This document shows positions 6,662 to 14,142 of a DNA stretch of 39,866 bases, piece after piece. The stretch lies in NCBI GenBank assembly GCA_947472645.1, contig CANJBQ010000029.1, forward strand, positions 1 through 39,866. Reading direction: 5' to 3'. Each line of letters opens with the position of its first letter. Within the stretch, counting starts at the first letter, position 1. The notes below the pieces were generated by a model, which saw nothing but the letters and a program-made list of their open reading frames with translations, did no database searches and had not been told where the DNA came from. Made by a program: the position numbers and the translations under genes. The stretch is from Burkholderiaceae bacterium (GTDB taxonomy: Bacteria; Pseudomonadota; Gammaproteobacteria; Burkholderiales; Burkholderiaceae).

Positions 6662-7938
6662 ACATTCCTCCACAAACCACCATCGACTGTGCGAGGATCA
6701 GTAATAAATCCAGTGAGAGCGGATGCAGCCACGGTAGCTGCTGATCCTAACCAAATATCGGCTTCATCATTTGAGAGTCGACCCTTAAAGTTACGGTTGG
6801 CGCTCGAGATGACCGTTTCTCGATTGCCAGGGACGAGGTGGTTGGTGATACCTACGCAAGTACCACAACCAGCGGCTTCAAAAGAGGCTCCTGCAGAAGT
6901 GAGTATTTCGATGAGTCCTTCGCGTAGAGCCGCGAGATAAATTTGACGTGATGCTGGCGTCACAATCATGCGTACACCCTTAGCAATTTTTCGCCCCTGC
7001 AAAATATGGGCGGCTTGTCGAATATCATCGAGACGACCATTGGTACAAGTTCCGATGAGGGCAAATTGTATCGCCTGTCGATCAATTTGATCCATACTGA
7101 CAACATTGTCGACCTCATGTTTTCTAGCAACTTGGGGCACGAGTAACGACACATCGATCTGATCTTTAAACGCATAAATAGCATCGCTATCGGCATAAAC
7201 CGCATTGGGCGTTTTTGCGCCATGAGCGGCAAGCCATGTAAAGGTTTTTTGATCAGCTTCGAGCAGGGCAGCTTTTGCACCTAATTCTGCAGCGTGATTA
7301 CACAGTGTCATACGATCATCGATATCCATTTTGCTCACAGCTGAGCCGACATACTCGATAGCTTTGTAATTCAATCCCTCAGCTTTATATTTGCCTAGCA
7401 TATGCAGGGTAATATCTTTTGCCCATACGCCGGGTTGCAGTTGACCAGTTAAATGTATTTGAATCGACTCTGGAACGCGGAACCATAATTTACCGGTTGC
7501 CATGACTGCCGCTACATCGCTACCTTCAATACCAGTTCCAAAGGCATTAAATGCACCATAAGTGACAGAATGTGTATCGGTTCCAACGACTAAGTCTCCG
7601 CTGGTAAGATGGCCACCTTCTGGTAATACTTGATGACAGATCCCATCACCAATGTCATATAAATGCGTTTTTGCTTCATCAGAGAACTGGCGCATTTTTT
7701 GGTGGATTTCTGCAGCTTCTAAATTTGGTGGAGGGGAGTAGTGATCTAAAACAAGCGCAGTATTTTGGGTAAATTTGAGACTTTTACGATCTAATTTACT
7801 CATCATTTTGATGGTGTTTGAAGCCCTCGTGTCGGTGACCATAGCAAAGTCAACATTGCACACAACAACTTCTCCAGCTTGAACTTCAGATTTTTGAGCG
7901 TGTTTAGCGAGTATTTTTTCACTGATAGTTTGACCCAT
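6658..7938 (-). CDS. LeuC-like large subunit of an aconitase-family hydro-lyase
   Basis: This is the [4Fe-4S]-containing catalytic subunit of a hydratase/isomerase. The 426-residue length fits the short bacterial/archaeal type of LeuC or homoaconitase rather than the 465-residue E. coli type. Three predicted cluster ligands are visible: Cys298 in GTCTNGR and Cys358/Cys361 in GCGTC. Other landmarks are GTDTHSVTYGAFNAFGTGIEGSD (about residues 119-141) and GSAATVAASALTG near the C-terminus. The start ATG shares one base with the upstream receptor stop, and its stop overlaps the small subunit. With a C-C lyase next in the operon, a plausible role is moving a hydroxyl group on a 2-alkylmalate-type acid before cleavage. 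The substrate itself cannot be read from sequence. Confidence 0.87.
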   Translation of the reverse strand: MGQTISEKILAKHAQKSEVQAGEVVVCNVDFAMVTDTRASNTIKMMSKLDRKSLKFTQNTALVLDHYSPPPNLEAAEIHQKMRQFSDEAKTHLYDIGDGICHQVLPEGGHLTSGDLVVGTDTHSVTYGAFNAFGTGIEGSDVAAVMATGKLWFRVPESIQIHLTGQLQPGVWAKDITLHMLGKYKAEGLNYKAIEYVGSAVSKMDIDDRMTLCNHAAELGAKAALLEADQKTFTWLAAHGAKTPNAVYADSDAIYAFKDQIDVSLLVPQVARKHEVDNVVSMDQIDRQAIQFALIGTCTNGRLDDIRQAAHILQGRKIAKGVRMIVTPASRQIYLAALREGLIEILTSAGASFEAAGCGTCVGITNHLVPGNRETVISSANRNFKGRLSNDEADIWLGSAATVAASALTGFITDPRTVDGGLWRNV

Positions 7939-8915
7939 TATTTATCCCACTGTATTTTTTTGATAATTTTTCCCCAAGACTCGTTTTCTGATTTTACATA
8001 GTTATACAACTCAGTTGGGCTACTAGGGGATCCTTCAAGACCAACGAGATGAAGGCGATTGAGCGTTTCAGGATCACGCATCGCTTTTGAGAGAGCTGCG
8101 TTGAGTTTATTCACTATTTCAGGGGGTATTTTAGGTGGACCAATAAACGCATACCAATTTTCAGCTTGATAAGCTGGGTAACCTTGTTCCGCAATGGTGG
8201 GTACATTCGGAAGGGCTATTGCACGCTTTGATCCTGTAACACCAATAGCTCTTAACTTGCCCGCTTCCACGAATGGGATTGCTGTTGGAGTACTAGCAAA
8301 AATGGCCGTGATATTTCCACCTAGGAGATCATTCATTGCAGGACCGCCACCTTTGTAATTGATATGTTGCGCATTCATTCCAGATCGTATTTTAAGAAGC
8401 TCTCCAGCCAAATGGCCAGTACTGCCATTCCCAGAAGATCCGAAAGTAACGAAGGTTTTAGTCTCTTTCCCGGAATTCACAAAATCTTTTAGATTTTTGA
8501 TGGGTGAGTCTGAACGAACAACTAATACGTTCGAAAAAGTAACACCTTGCGTAAGCATAGAGAAGTCTTTAAGCGGATCAAAGCTAGTACCTTCTGGCAT
8601 ATTCGGATTGATGGCTAAAGATCCGATAGTAGCAAGTGAAATAGTATATCCATCAGCAGGCATTTTGGTGAGATAGTCGCTCGCCAAGTTACCTCCTGCT
8701 CCGGGTTTATTTTCAATAATAATTGTTTGGCCAATATATTCTCCAAACTTCGGGGCAATTATCCGAGCTGCAGTATCAGATCCACCGCCAGCAGAAAAAC
8801 CAATAATGACACGTATTGGTTTATTCGGAAAATCATTGATCGATTGTGCAAGACTTAAACCACAAAAATACATTCCTCCAAAGATAAGAAAGGAGAAACG
8901 AAGTATGTTTTTCAT
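7938..8915 (-). CDS. Bug/TctC-family periplasmic solute receptor
   Basis: This is a periplasmic binding protein of the tripartite tricarboxylate transporter (TTT) type, which is expanded in Burkholderiales. The start is placed at the ATG at 8915, giving 325 residues, because the residues that follow form a signal peptide (KNILRFSFL, hydrophobic to about residue 22, ending near LAQ). An earlier in-frame start would run into the upstream gene. Typical Bug features follow: FPNKPIRVIIGFSAGGGSDTAAR, ENKPGAGGN, the HINYKGGGPAMNDLLGG loop, and a C-terminal P..LY.YVKSENESWGKII. No TctA/TctB membrane genes are present, so it is an orphan receptor. Its place inside the operon suggests it binds the substrate of this pathway. 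Confidence 0.92.
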   Translation of the reverse strand: MKNILRFSFLIFGGMYFCGLSLAQSINDFPNKPIRVIIGFSAGGGSDTAARIIAPKFGEYIGQTIIIENKPGAGGNLASDYLTKMPADGYTISLATIGSLAINPNMPEGTSFDPLKDFSMLTQGVTFSNVLVVRSDSPIKNLKDFVNSGKETKTFVTFGSSGNGSTGHLAGELLKIRSGMNAQHINYKGGGPAMNDLLGGNITAIFASTPTAIPFVEAGKLRAIGVTGSKRAIALPNVPTIAEQGYPAYQAENWYAFIGPPKIPPEIVNKLNAALSKAMRDPETLNRLHLVGLEGSPSSPTELYNYVKSENESWGKIIKKIQWDK

Positions 8916-8938
8916 GGGAAATCTTTCGGTGAACAACT

Positions 8939-9994
8939 TTATAGAATAGGTGGAACTCCCGCCATTTTTGCACATAGATTCAAATTCTTCAGTAATCCTG
9001 GGGGAATTGGTATTCCGTCACGATTTCTAGTTTGCTTTGCTTTTGCCGCGCCGTCTCCAGGCACTCTAATTTCTGAAACGCCAGGCAAGGTTTGAGAATT
9101 CTTAATCTCACTGACTAATTGATGGGATGATTTCAATAAATTTTCAGTACCGCCCAAAAATGCTGGATTGATAGCGATGATGGTTTGACCCGTATTGGTA
9201 ATCGCTTTTTCATCATCGTTAAAGTCAACGAGTTGTGAACCAACGGCGGCTCCATTCATGCTGCCTGCAAGCAGGGCAATCATGAGAGACAGGCCATAAC
9301 CTTTGTAATCACCAATGGGCAACAAGGTTCCTTCAGAAGATCTATTGGGATCTGTTAACGGCTTACCTTCTTTATCAATCATCCAGCCTTCAGGCATTGA
9401 CTCACCTGCTTGTGCTTTCATTTTGACTTTGCCATAGGCGGCGACGGTAGTCGCCATATCGAGTAAGACAGGAGGTTGATTGACACCCATCGGTACTGAA
9501 ATCGCAATTGGATTTGTGGATAATAATGGTGCGATACCACCCCATGGTGCCATATGGTTAGCGCTACCTACTGCTAGATAAATTCCAACTAGGCCCGCAT
9601 CGGATATGAGGCCAGCGTAGGTTGATCCCGCACCAGCATGGTTACCGTAACAACAACCCATCCAACCGATGCCGGTAGCCTTTGCTTTTGTAATCGCTAG
9701 TTCAGCGCAGCGGTGCATGACTAAATGCCCCATCGCATTATCGCCATGTAAAAGACCGATCGAAGGAGCGTCTTGTACTAACTTCATGTTCGGGTGAAGA
9801 TTAATTCCCCCGGCTTGGATCCGGCGTGAGTATTGTAAGAGTCGAAACACGCCATGACCATCACCACCAGAGAGGTCAGTTCGCACCATTAAATCAGCAC
9901 AGAGCAGGGCATCTTGCTGTGGCATACCTAAACCACAAAATACATCTTTGATGAAAGTACGAACTTTTTCTGCGCTTAAATAATTTGTGTCCAT
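8939..9994 (-). CDS. Ldh2/malate-type NAD(P)-dependent dehydrogenase
   Basis: The protein belongs to the Ldh2 family of 2-hydroxyacid dehydrogenases, which includes malate, sulfolactate, ureidoglycolate and 2,3-diketogulonate oxidoreductases and is unrelated to the ordinary Rossmann malate dehydrogenase. At 351 residues it has the usual size. The catalytic histidine is His47 in DGHGVFR, followed by the GSANHMAPWGG and STNPIAISVP nucleotide/substrate segments and the GDYKGYGLSLMIALLAG block. It follows the enolase-superfamily gene with a 19-nt overlap and precedes the receptor by 23 nt. In context it probably oxidises a hydroxy acid or reduces a keto acid made by the preceding enzyme. Confidence 0.9.
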   Translation of the reverse strand: MDTNYLSAEKVRTFIKDVFCGLGMPQQDALLCADLMVRTDLSGGDGHGVFRLLQYSRRIQAGGINLHPNMKLVQDAPSIGLLHGDNAMGHLVMHRCAELAITKAKATGIGWMGCCYGNHAGAGSTYAGLISDAGLVGIYLAVGSANHMAPWGGIAPLLSTNPIAISVPMGVNQPPVLLDMATTVAAYGKVKMKAQAGESMPEGWMIDKEGKPLTDPNRSSEGTLLPIGDYKGYGLSLMIALLAGSMNGAAVGSQLVDFNDDEKAITNTGQTIIAINPAFLGGTENLLKSSHQLVSEIKNSQTLPGVSEIRVPGDGAAKAKQTRNRDGIPIPPGLLKNLNLCAKMAGVPPIL

Positions 9995-11112
9995 GTTTGG
10001 GATCCTGTGCCATATTTCTTAACAGCAGCTTCATCAAAATTAAATCCTAAGCCTGGCTCTTGATGCAAAATAAGATCACCCTTATCGAAGCTGAGTTGTT
10101 TATCAATTAAACGGCGGAAATTTAAAACTTGATCATCGGTAAAAAATTCTACTAAACGTGCATTGGGAGTTGCGGCAACGAGTGGTGCGTGCAAGTCATG
10201 GAACCAGTGTGGGCAGATTGTTACGCCTTTAGAGTCGGCATAAGCTGCGATTCTTCGCCATTCACTAATACCACCACACACCGCTGCATCAGATTGCAAA
10301 ATTTCACAACCACCAGACTCAATGAGTTCACGATGACGCCAGCGACCCACTTCAATTTCTCCAGTAGCAACCGTAATGGTTGTATGACTTGCTAAACGAG
10401 CATGTAAATCAATCGCATCTGGTGAGAATGGCTCTTCAATCCAATATGGGTTGTACTGTTCAAAACGTTGGATATATTCCATCGCGGTTGGTAAATCACG
10501 CCATGCATTATTAGCATCCATGGTTACCAGAATGTCATCACCCACTGCGTTACGAACAGCTGCCAAGCGATCCTCTTCCTCACGTGGGGAGAGACGACCT
10601 GTTTTCATTTTTACAGCTTTAAAACCCATCGCAACATAGGATTCCATTTCTTTCGCTAGCTTCGCAGGAGTTTTTCCGTCAACATAGTAACCACCACTAG
10701 CATAAGCAGGGACGCGATCTAAAACTACGGCACCAAGATATTTGTGGAGCGGTAAATTGACAGAGCGCGCATTTAAATCCCAAATCGCAGTATCTAAAAT
10801 GGATATACCTCGCATGACGGAACCAGACCGTCCTTGCAAAATTGATTCGGAATACATATCTTGCCAAAGGCCTTCGCTACGATGACTTTCTTGTCCGATG
10901 AGTTTTGGCGCAAGCAATTGCTCTACGGCTATTTTGGCAATCTCCCCAGCTTTGCTTCCTACGTAGCAAAATCCGATACCTTGAACGCCATCGGTATTTG
11001 TGACTTTGACTAAACAATAGTGACGTTCAGAAACAGTTCTTGTAGAGAATGATGTAACAACATCTAAAGGTACGCTAACATTTGCGACATGGACTGATTT
11101 GATGATTGACAT
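9976..11112 (-). CDS. Mandelate racemase-subgroup enolase superfamily enzyme (probable acid dehydratase)
   Basis: This 378-residue enzyme has the two-domain enolase-superfamily layout: an N-terminal capping domain and a C-terminal barrel. Catalytic residues of the mandelate racemase subgroup are visible: the KxK motif Lys168/Lys170 in AVKMKTGR, metal ligands Asp199 (MDANNAW), Glu226 or Glu227 (WIEEPF) and Glu252 (ATGEIEVG), and the Asp275/His302 dyad in QSDAAVCGG and CPHWFHDLHA. Most members with this set dehydrate sugar acids or racemise hydroxy acids. It is the second gene after a lactonase-like protein, which fits opening of a lactone followed by dehydration. The specific substrate is not known. 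Confidence 0.88.
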   Translation of the reverse strand: MSIIKSVHVANVSVPLDVVTSFSTRTVSERHYCLVKVTNTDGVQGIGFCYVGSKAGEIAKIAVEQLLAPKLIGQESHRSEGLWQDMYSESILQGRSGSVMRGISILDTAIWDLNARSVNLPLHKYLGAVVLDRVPAYASGGYYVDGKTPAKLAKEMESYVAMGFKAVKMKTGRLSPREEEDRLAAVRNAVGDDILVTMDANNAWRDLPTAMEYIQRFEQYNPYWIEEPFSPDAIDLHARLASHTTITVATGEIEVGRWRHRELIESGGCEILQSDAAVCGGISEWRRIAAYADSKGVTICPHWFHDLHAPLVAATPNARLVEFFTDDQVLNFRRLIDKQLSFDKGDLILHQEPGLGFNFDEAAVKKYGTGSQTWTQII

Positions 11113-11165
11113 ATTTTGTATCCGTTGATAATTAAATTAAGGGGGCTGGGTCAGTGATGCTTAGC

Positions 11166-12092
11166 TTAGCTCAGACCAAACATTTTTTTACCAGCCACTG
11201 GCAACCGAGCTTTTAAAATATCACCAGACATAGATTCGGTAATATACAGGTCACGTCCATCTGCACCGCCAGTACAGATATTGGCCAAATGATGGTGATG
11301 TTTATTTTCTGAATAAATTAAATGGGTAGGAAGCATGTTGCTGTCAAAGCGCCACACACCAACTCCAAGATGACAAACTAAAAGCCCATTTTCACTATCC
11401 ATTTCGATACCATCTGGACCAGCAGCGCCGCCAGATAATTGGATAGCTACACCCGTTTTAGAGACTGAGCCATCCGCCATAATGGGTAAACGCCAAATTT
11501 GTTGGGATCTGGTTACGGCCACATAGCAATGTTTGTCTGTTGTCGAAAGGGTGATGCCATTAGGGCTTGGGACGTTGATGGCTAAACGGTCTAATTGACC
11601 ATTGGCGCGCATACGAAATACGCGACCAGTGGGGTCGGCAATACCTGTTTGACCTTGGTCGGTAAAATATAAATCGCCATTGGCTGCAAAGTGCAGATCG
11701 TTAAGCCCCTTAAAAGATTCACTGTACATGGATCCAAGAATGGTTTCAATTTTCCCTGTTTTAGTATCTAAACTTAACAGGCCCATTTTGTAATCGCAAA
11801 TAAATGCACGACCATCTTTATGGAACTTCAAGCCGTTAGGCCAACCGTCATATTGAGTAATGAGTTCCCACTCACCTTTTGTGGAGATTCTAAAGATACG
11901 TCCGTAGGGAATATCCACAAACCATAAATTACCTTCTCTATCAAATGAAGGGCCTTCCAGAAAGCATTCAATTTCAGCCCCTTGTCGATTTGGATCTGCC
12001 CAAGCAGAGCGTTTTTTTTCACGAAACTTTGCTGGCATTGTCATAAATGGCTCAGCTTTGATAAGTTCAACTTGTTGGAAGGGATTAAACAC
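11166..12092 (-). CDS. SMP-30/gluconolactonase family lactonase
   Basis: This is a six-bladed beta-propeller hydrolase of the SMP-30/gluconolactonase/LRE family, which opens sugar or other lactones with a divalent metal. The start is a GTG at 12092, supported by an AAGGAG ribosome binding site about 8 nt upstream; the product is 308 residues. Propeller repeats and probable metal ligands can be seen: Glu46 in LEGPSFDREGNLWFVD, an Asn in GLNDLHFAANGDLYFTD, an Asn in PSPNGITLS and an Asp in GPDGIEMD. No signal peptide is visible, so it probably acts in the cytoplasm. It heads the seven-gene minus-strand operon and is divergent from the plus-strand dehydrogenase gene. Confidence 0.9.
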   Translation of the reverse strand: MFNPFQQVELIKAEPFMTMPAKFREKKRSAWADPNRQGAEIECFLEGPSFDREGNLWFVDIPYGRIFRISTKGEWELITQYDGWPNGLKFHKDGRAFICDYKMGLLSLDTKTGKIETILGSMYSESFKGLNDLHFAANGDLYFTDQGQTGIADPTGRVFRMRANGQLDRLAINVPSPNGITLSTTDKHCYVAVTRSQQIWRLPIMADGSVSKTGVAIQLSGGAAGPDGIEMDSENGLLVCHLGVGVWRFDSNMLPTHLIYSENKHHHHLANICTGGADGRDLYITESMSGDILKARLPVAGKKMFGLS

Positions 12093-12182
12093 GAGAAAAG
12101 CTCCTTACTTGATCAGAAAAGTTATATAAATTAAATCGTAATAGGGTGTTGATAAAAATGGTCTTTACTTTTTATTGTTTAC

Positions 12183-12198
12183 AATGGTTTGAACCATT
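12183..12198. promoter_or_regulatory. Operator-like palindrome between divergent operons (AATGGTTTGAACCATT)
   Basis: In the 164-nt gap between the divergent lactonase and hydroxyacyl-CoA dehydrogenase genes there is a perfect 16-bp palindrome with arms AATGGTT and AACCATT around TG. The core TGGT-N4-ACCA is like sites bound by GntR-family (FadR-type) repressors. A half-site AATGGTC occurs at 12157-12163. The position would allow one regulator to control both operons. No regulator gene is in the window. Confidence 0.55.
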
Positions 12199-12256
12199 TA
12201 CTACAAGAAGTATACCCAAATTACTGGTTGCGACTGGTGAAATCATTGGAGATCAT

Positions 12257-13177
12257 ATGAAAAAAATCGTCATCCTTGGGACAGGGATTATGGCAGTAGG
12301 TATTGCTGCAGGCTTTTTAGCGAGTGCCCACTCTGTCATCCTTTTGGGTAGAACGAAAGAGCGTTCTCAAGATCAGCGCTCAGAAATCGAACAACTTACC
12401 AAGACTTTAAATCCTGATTGGAAACAGGACCAATATCCATTAGTCTTTGGCGCTATTGATGATTGGGCTGATTGGTCAGAGGTTATCTGGGTAATAGAAA
12501 CGATTAAAGAAGATATGGCTCTTAAGCAAGCATTGTTTGCAAATTTAGATCAGCGTGTTCCCCCACATATTCCGATCGGTAGTAATAGTTCAGGTTTCCC
12601 GATTTCAAAAATTGCAATTGATTTACCAACTGCGCATCGCATGTTTAATGCTCACTACTTTATGCCGGCGCATATTGTTCCATTGGTAGAGGTTGTTCTC
12701 GGTGAAGCCTCAGATCCTCTGATGGGGGAAGCGGTCTGTCAGATTTATCGCGATGCTGGTAAAAAGCCAGTTTTAGTCAAAAAAGATATTCCAGGCTTTT
12801 TAGCCAATCGGATTCAGCATGCCTTGATGCGAGAAGCCTTGTCATTGGTAGATGCAGGTATTGCCACACCGGAAGATGTGGATACTGCAGTGCGGTATAG
12901 TTTTGGGTTTCGTTATGCTGCAGTAGGACCGATGACTCAAAAAGAAATCAGTGGTTGGGAGGGGATGGCTGGCGCCTCGGTAGAAATTTGGCCTTCACTG
13001 TATAACGTTGAGGGACTCCAGCCGGTCATGGCAAACCTGATTGCACAAGGGAAATATGGCATGAAATCCAAAGAGGGTTTTAGGACATGGAGTGATGAGG
13101 AAATGAAGGAAATGCGTCGTAAATACAATGCTCGCCTTAAGGCCGCATTTGATGTTTTACAAGTCGAACCAGATTAA
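12257..13177 (+). CDS. 3-hydroxyacyl-CoA dehydrogenase family protein
   Basis: The protein resembles 3-hydroxyacyl-CoA dehydrogenases and the related L-carnitine dehydrogenase/lambda-crystallin group that oxidise beta-hydroxy acids or their CoA esters with NAD. I start at the ATG at 12257, which has GGAG 5-8 nt upstream and places the nucleotide-binding strand at the N-terminus (306 residues). A longer frame from 12146 would add 37 unrelated residues from the promoter region. The dinucleotide motif is GTGIMAVG, with Ala where the third glycine usually sits. Further family features are SNSSGFPI, HYFMPAHIVPLVEVV and the C-terminal-domain motif PGFLANRIQHALMREA. It starts a plus-strand group with a crotonase and a CoA transferase. 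Confidence 0.87.
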   Translation: MKKIVILGTGIMAVGIAAGFLASAHSVILLGRTKERSQDQRSEIEQLTKTLNPDWKQDQYPLVFGAIDDWADWSEVIWVIETIKEDMALKQALFANLDQRVPPHIPIGSNSSGFPISKIAIDLPTAHRMFNAHYFMPAHIVPLVEVVLGEASDPLMGEAVCQIYRDAGKKPVLVKKDIPGFLANRIQHALMREALSLVDAGIATPEDVDTAVRYSFGFRYAAVGPMTQKEISGWEGMAGASVEIWPSLYNVEGLQPVMANLIAQGKYGMKSKEGFRTWSDEEMKEMRRKYNARLKAAFDVLQVEPD

Positions 13178-13265
13178 TTTTTGAATTGTTAATACAAATA
13201 ACGATTTGTCAGTTAATATATTTAGGCTTTTGAAGTAGTTTTTAATTAATTTAATTGGAGTAGTT

Positions 13266-14141
13266 ATGGAAAATCAGAAAAAATATAAAGACATCATATT
13301 TGAAGTTAAAGATCAAGTCGCTTGGATTACGATCAATCGCCCACGCGTGATGAATGCGTTTAGAGAGCAAACTTTAGATGAGATGATTGAAGCGGTGAAG
13401 TCGACGCGTGAAGATCCGTCGATTGCTTGTATCGTATTTAAAGGGGCTGGTGATAAGGCTTTCTCAGCGGGTGGTGATTTTTATGCGATGAAGCGTTTAA
13501 CGTTTACGAATGCCTCCATGTGGAATGACCGCATGTTGGGTTTAGCCATGGCTATCCGTGGTGTACCGATTCCTGCGATTGCTATGGTAAATGGCTGGTG
13601 CATGGGTGGTGGTCATGAATTAGCTTTGTGGTGTGACTTAGTCATTGCCTCAGAAAAATCGATGCTCGGTCAGACTGGTGCCAAAGTAGGCGCTTGCCCA
13701 ACGGTTGGCGCGACACAATACCTACCAAGAATTGTTGGCGAGCGTATTGCTCGTGAAATGATTTTCTTAGCCAAGCGCTTTGACGCCAAAGAAGCAGAAA
13801 AAATTGGTTTGATTAATAAGTGCGTTCCTGAAGAAAAACTGATGGAAGAGACACTCGCCTGGTGTGAAAACATTAAGAGCAACAGTTCACAGACAATTCG
13901 GATGACGAAGAAGAGCTTGAACTTTGAATCTGATCAGTTATACGCGTCATGGCAGCATGGTATGGAATTATTAGCCTATGTTTGGGGTTCTGAAGAGAGT
14001 TTAGAGGGTATGAATGCATTCTTAGAAGGTCGCAAACCTGACTTCCAAAAATTCCGTATGAGAAATAAAGAAGCCTTAGCAGATTACATGGACGGGTTTC
14101 ACAAGAACCTGAATGCTCCTCCAGATATGCGTAATCTCTAA
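13266..14141 (+). CDS. Crotonase superfamily protein, BadI/MenB-like
   Basis: This 291-residue enoyl-CoA hydratase/isomerase-fold protein is closest by eye to the MenB/BadI branch (dihydroxynaphthoyl-CoA synthase and 2-ketocyclohexanecarboxyl-CoA hydrolase). Supporting features are NRPRVMNAFREQTLDE (residues 24-39), GDKAFSAGGD (62-71) and WCMGGGHELA (111-120) for the oxyanion hole, GQTGAKVG, VGERIAREM and a C-terminal EGMNAFLEGRKPDF. However, the Asp/Gly-rich catalytic stretch that follows GQTGxKVG in MenB and BadI is replaced here by ACPTVGAT, so neither named activity can be assumed. A good TTGGAG ribosome binding site precedes the ATG. It ends 1 nt before the CoA transferase start, so the two are co-translated. 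Confidence 0.82.
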   Translation: MENQKKYKDIIFEVKDQVAWITINRPRVMNAFREQTLDEMIEAVKSTREDPSIACIVFKGAGDKAFSAGGDFYAMKRLTFTNASMWNDRMLGLAMAIRGVPIPAIAMVNGWCMGGGHELALWCDLVIASEKSMLGQTGAKVGACPTVGATQYLPRIVGERIAREMIFLAKRFDAKEAEKIGLINKCVPEEKLMEETLAWCENIKSNSSQTIRMTKKSLNFESDQLYASWQHGMELLAYVWGSEESLEGMNAFLEGRKPDFQKFRMRNKEALADYMDGFHKNLNAPPDMRNL

Positions 14142-14142
14142 G

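Noticed and set aside
6149..7938. leuC/leuD of leucine biosynthesis
   Set aside because: No leuA or leuB nearby, and the genes are inside a catabolic operon; the short LeuC type and the altered NSSREQ loop point to another substrate.
8916..8975. Longer start for the Bug receptor gene
   Set aside because: It would overlap the upstream dehydrogenase gene and put 20 polar residues ahead of a clear signal peptide.
12146..12256. Longer start for the hydroxyacyl-CoA dehydrogenase
   Set aside because: It would translate the operator region and shift the Rossmann motif away from the N-terminus; the ATG at 12257 has a good ribosome binding site.
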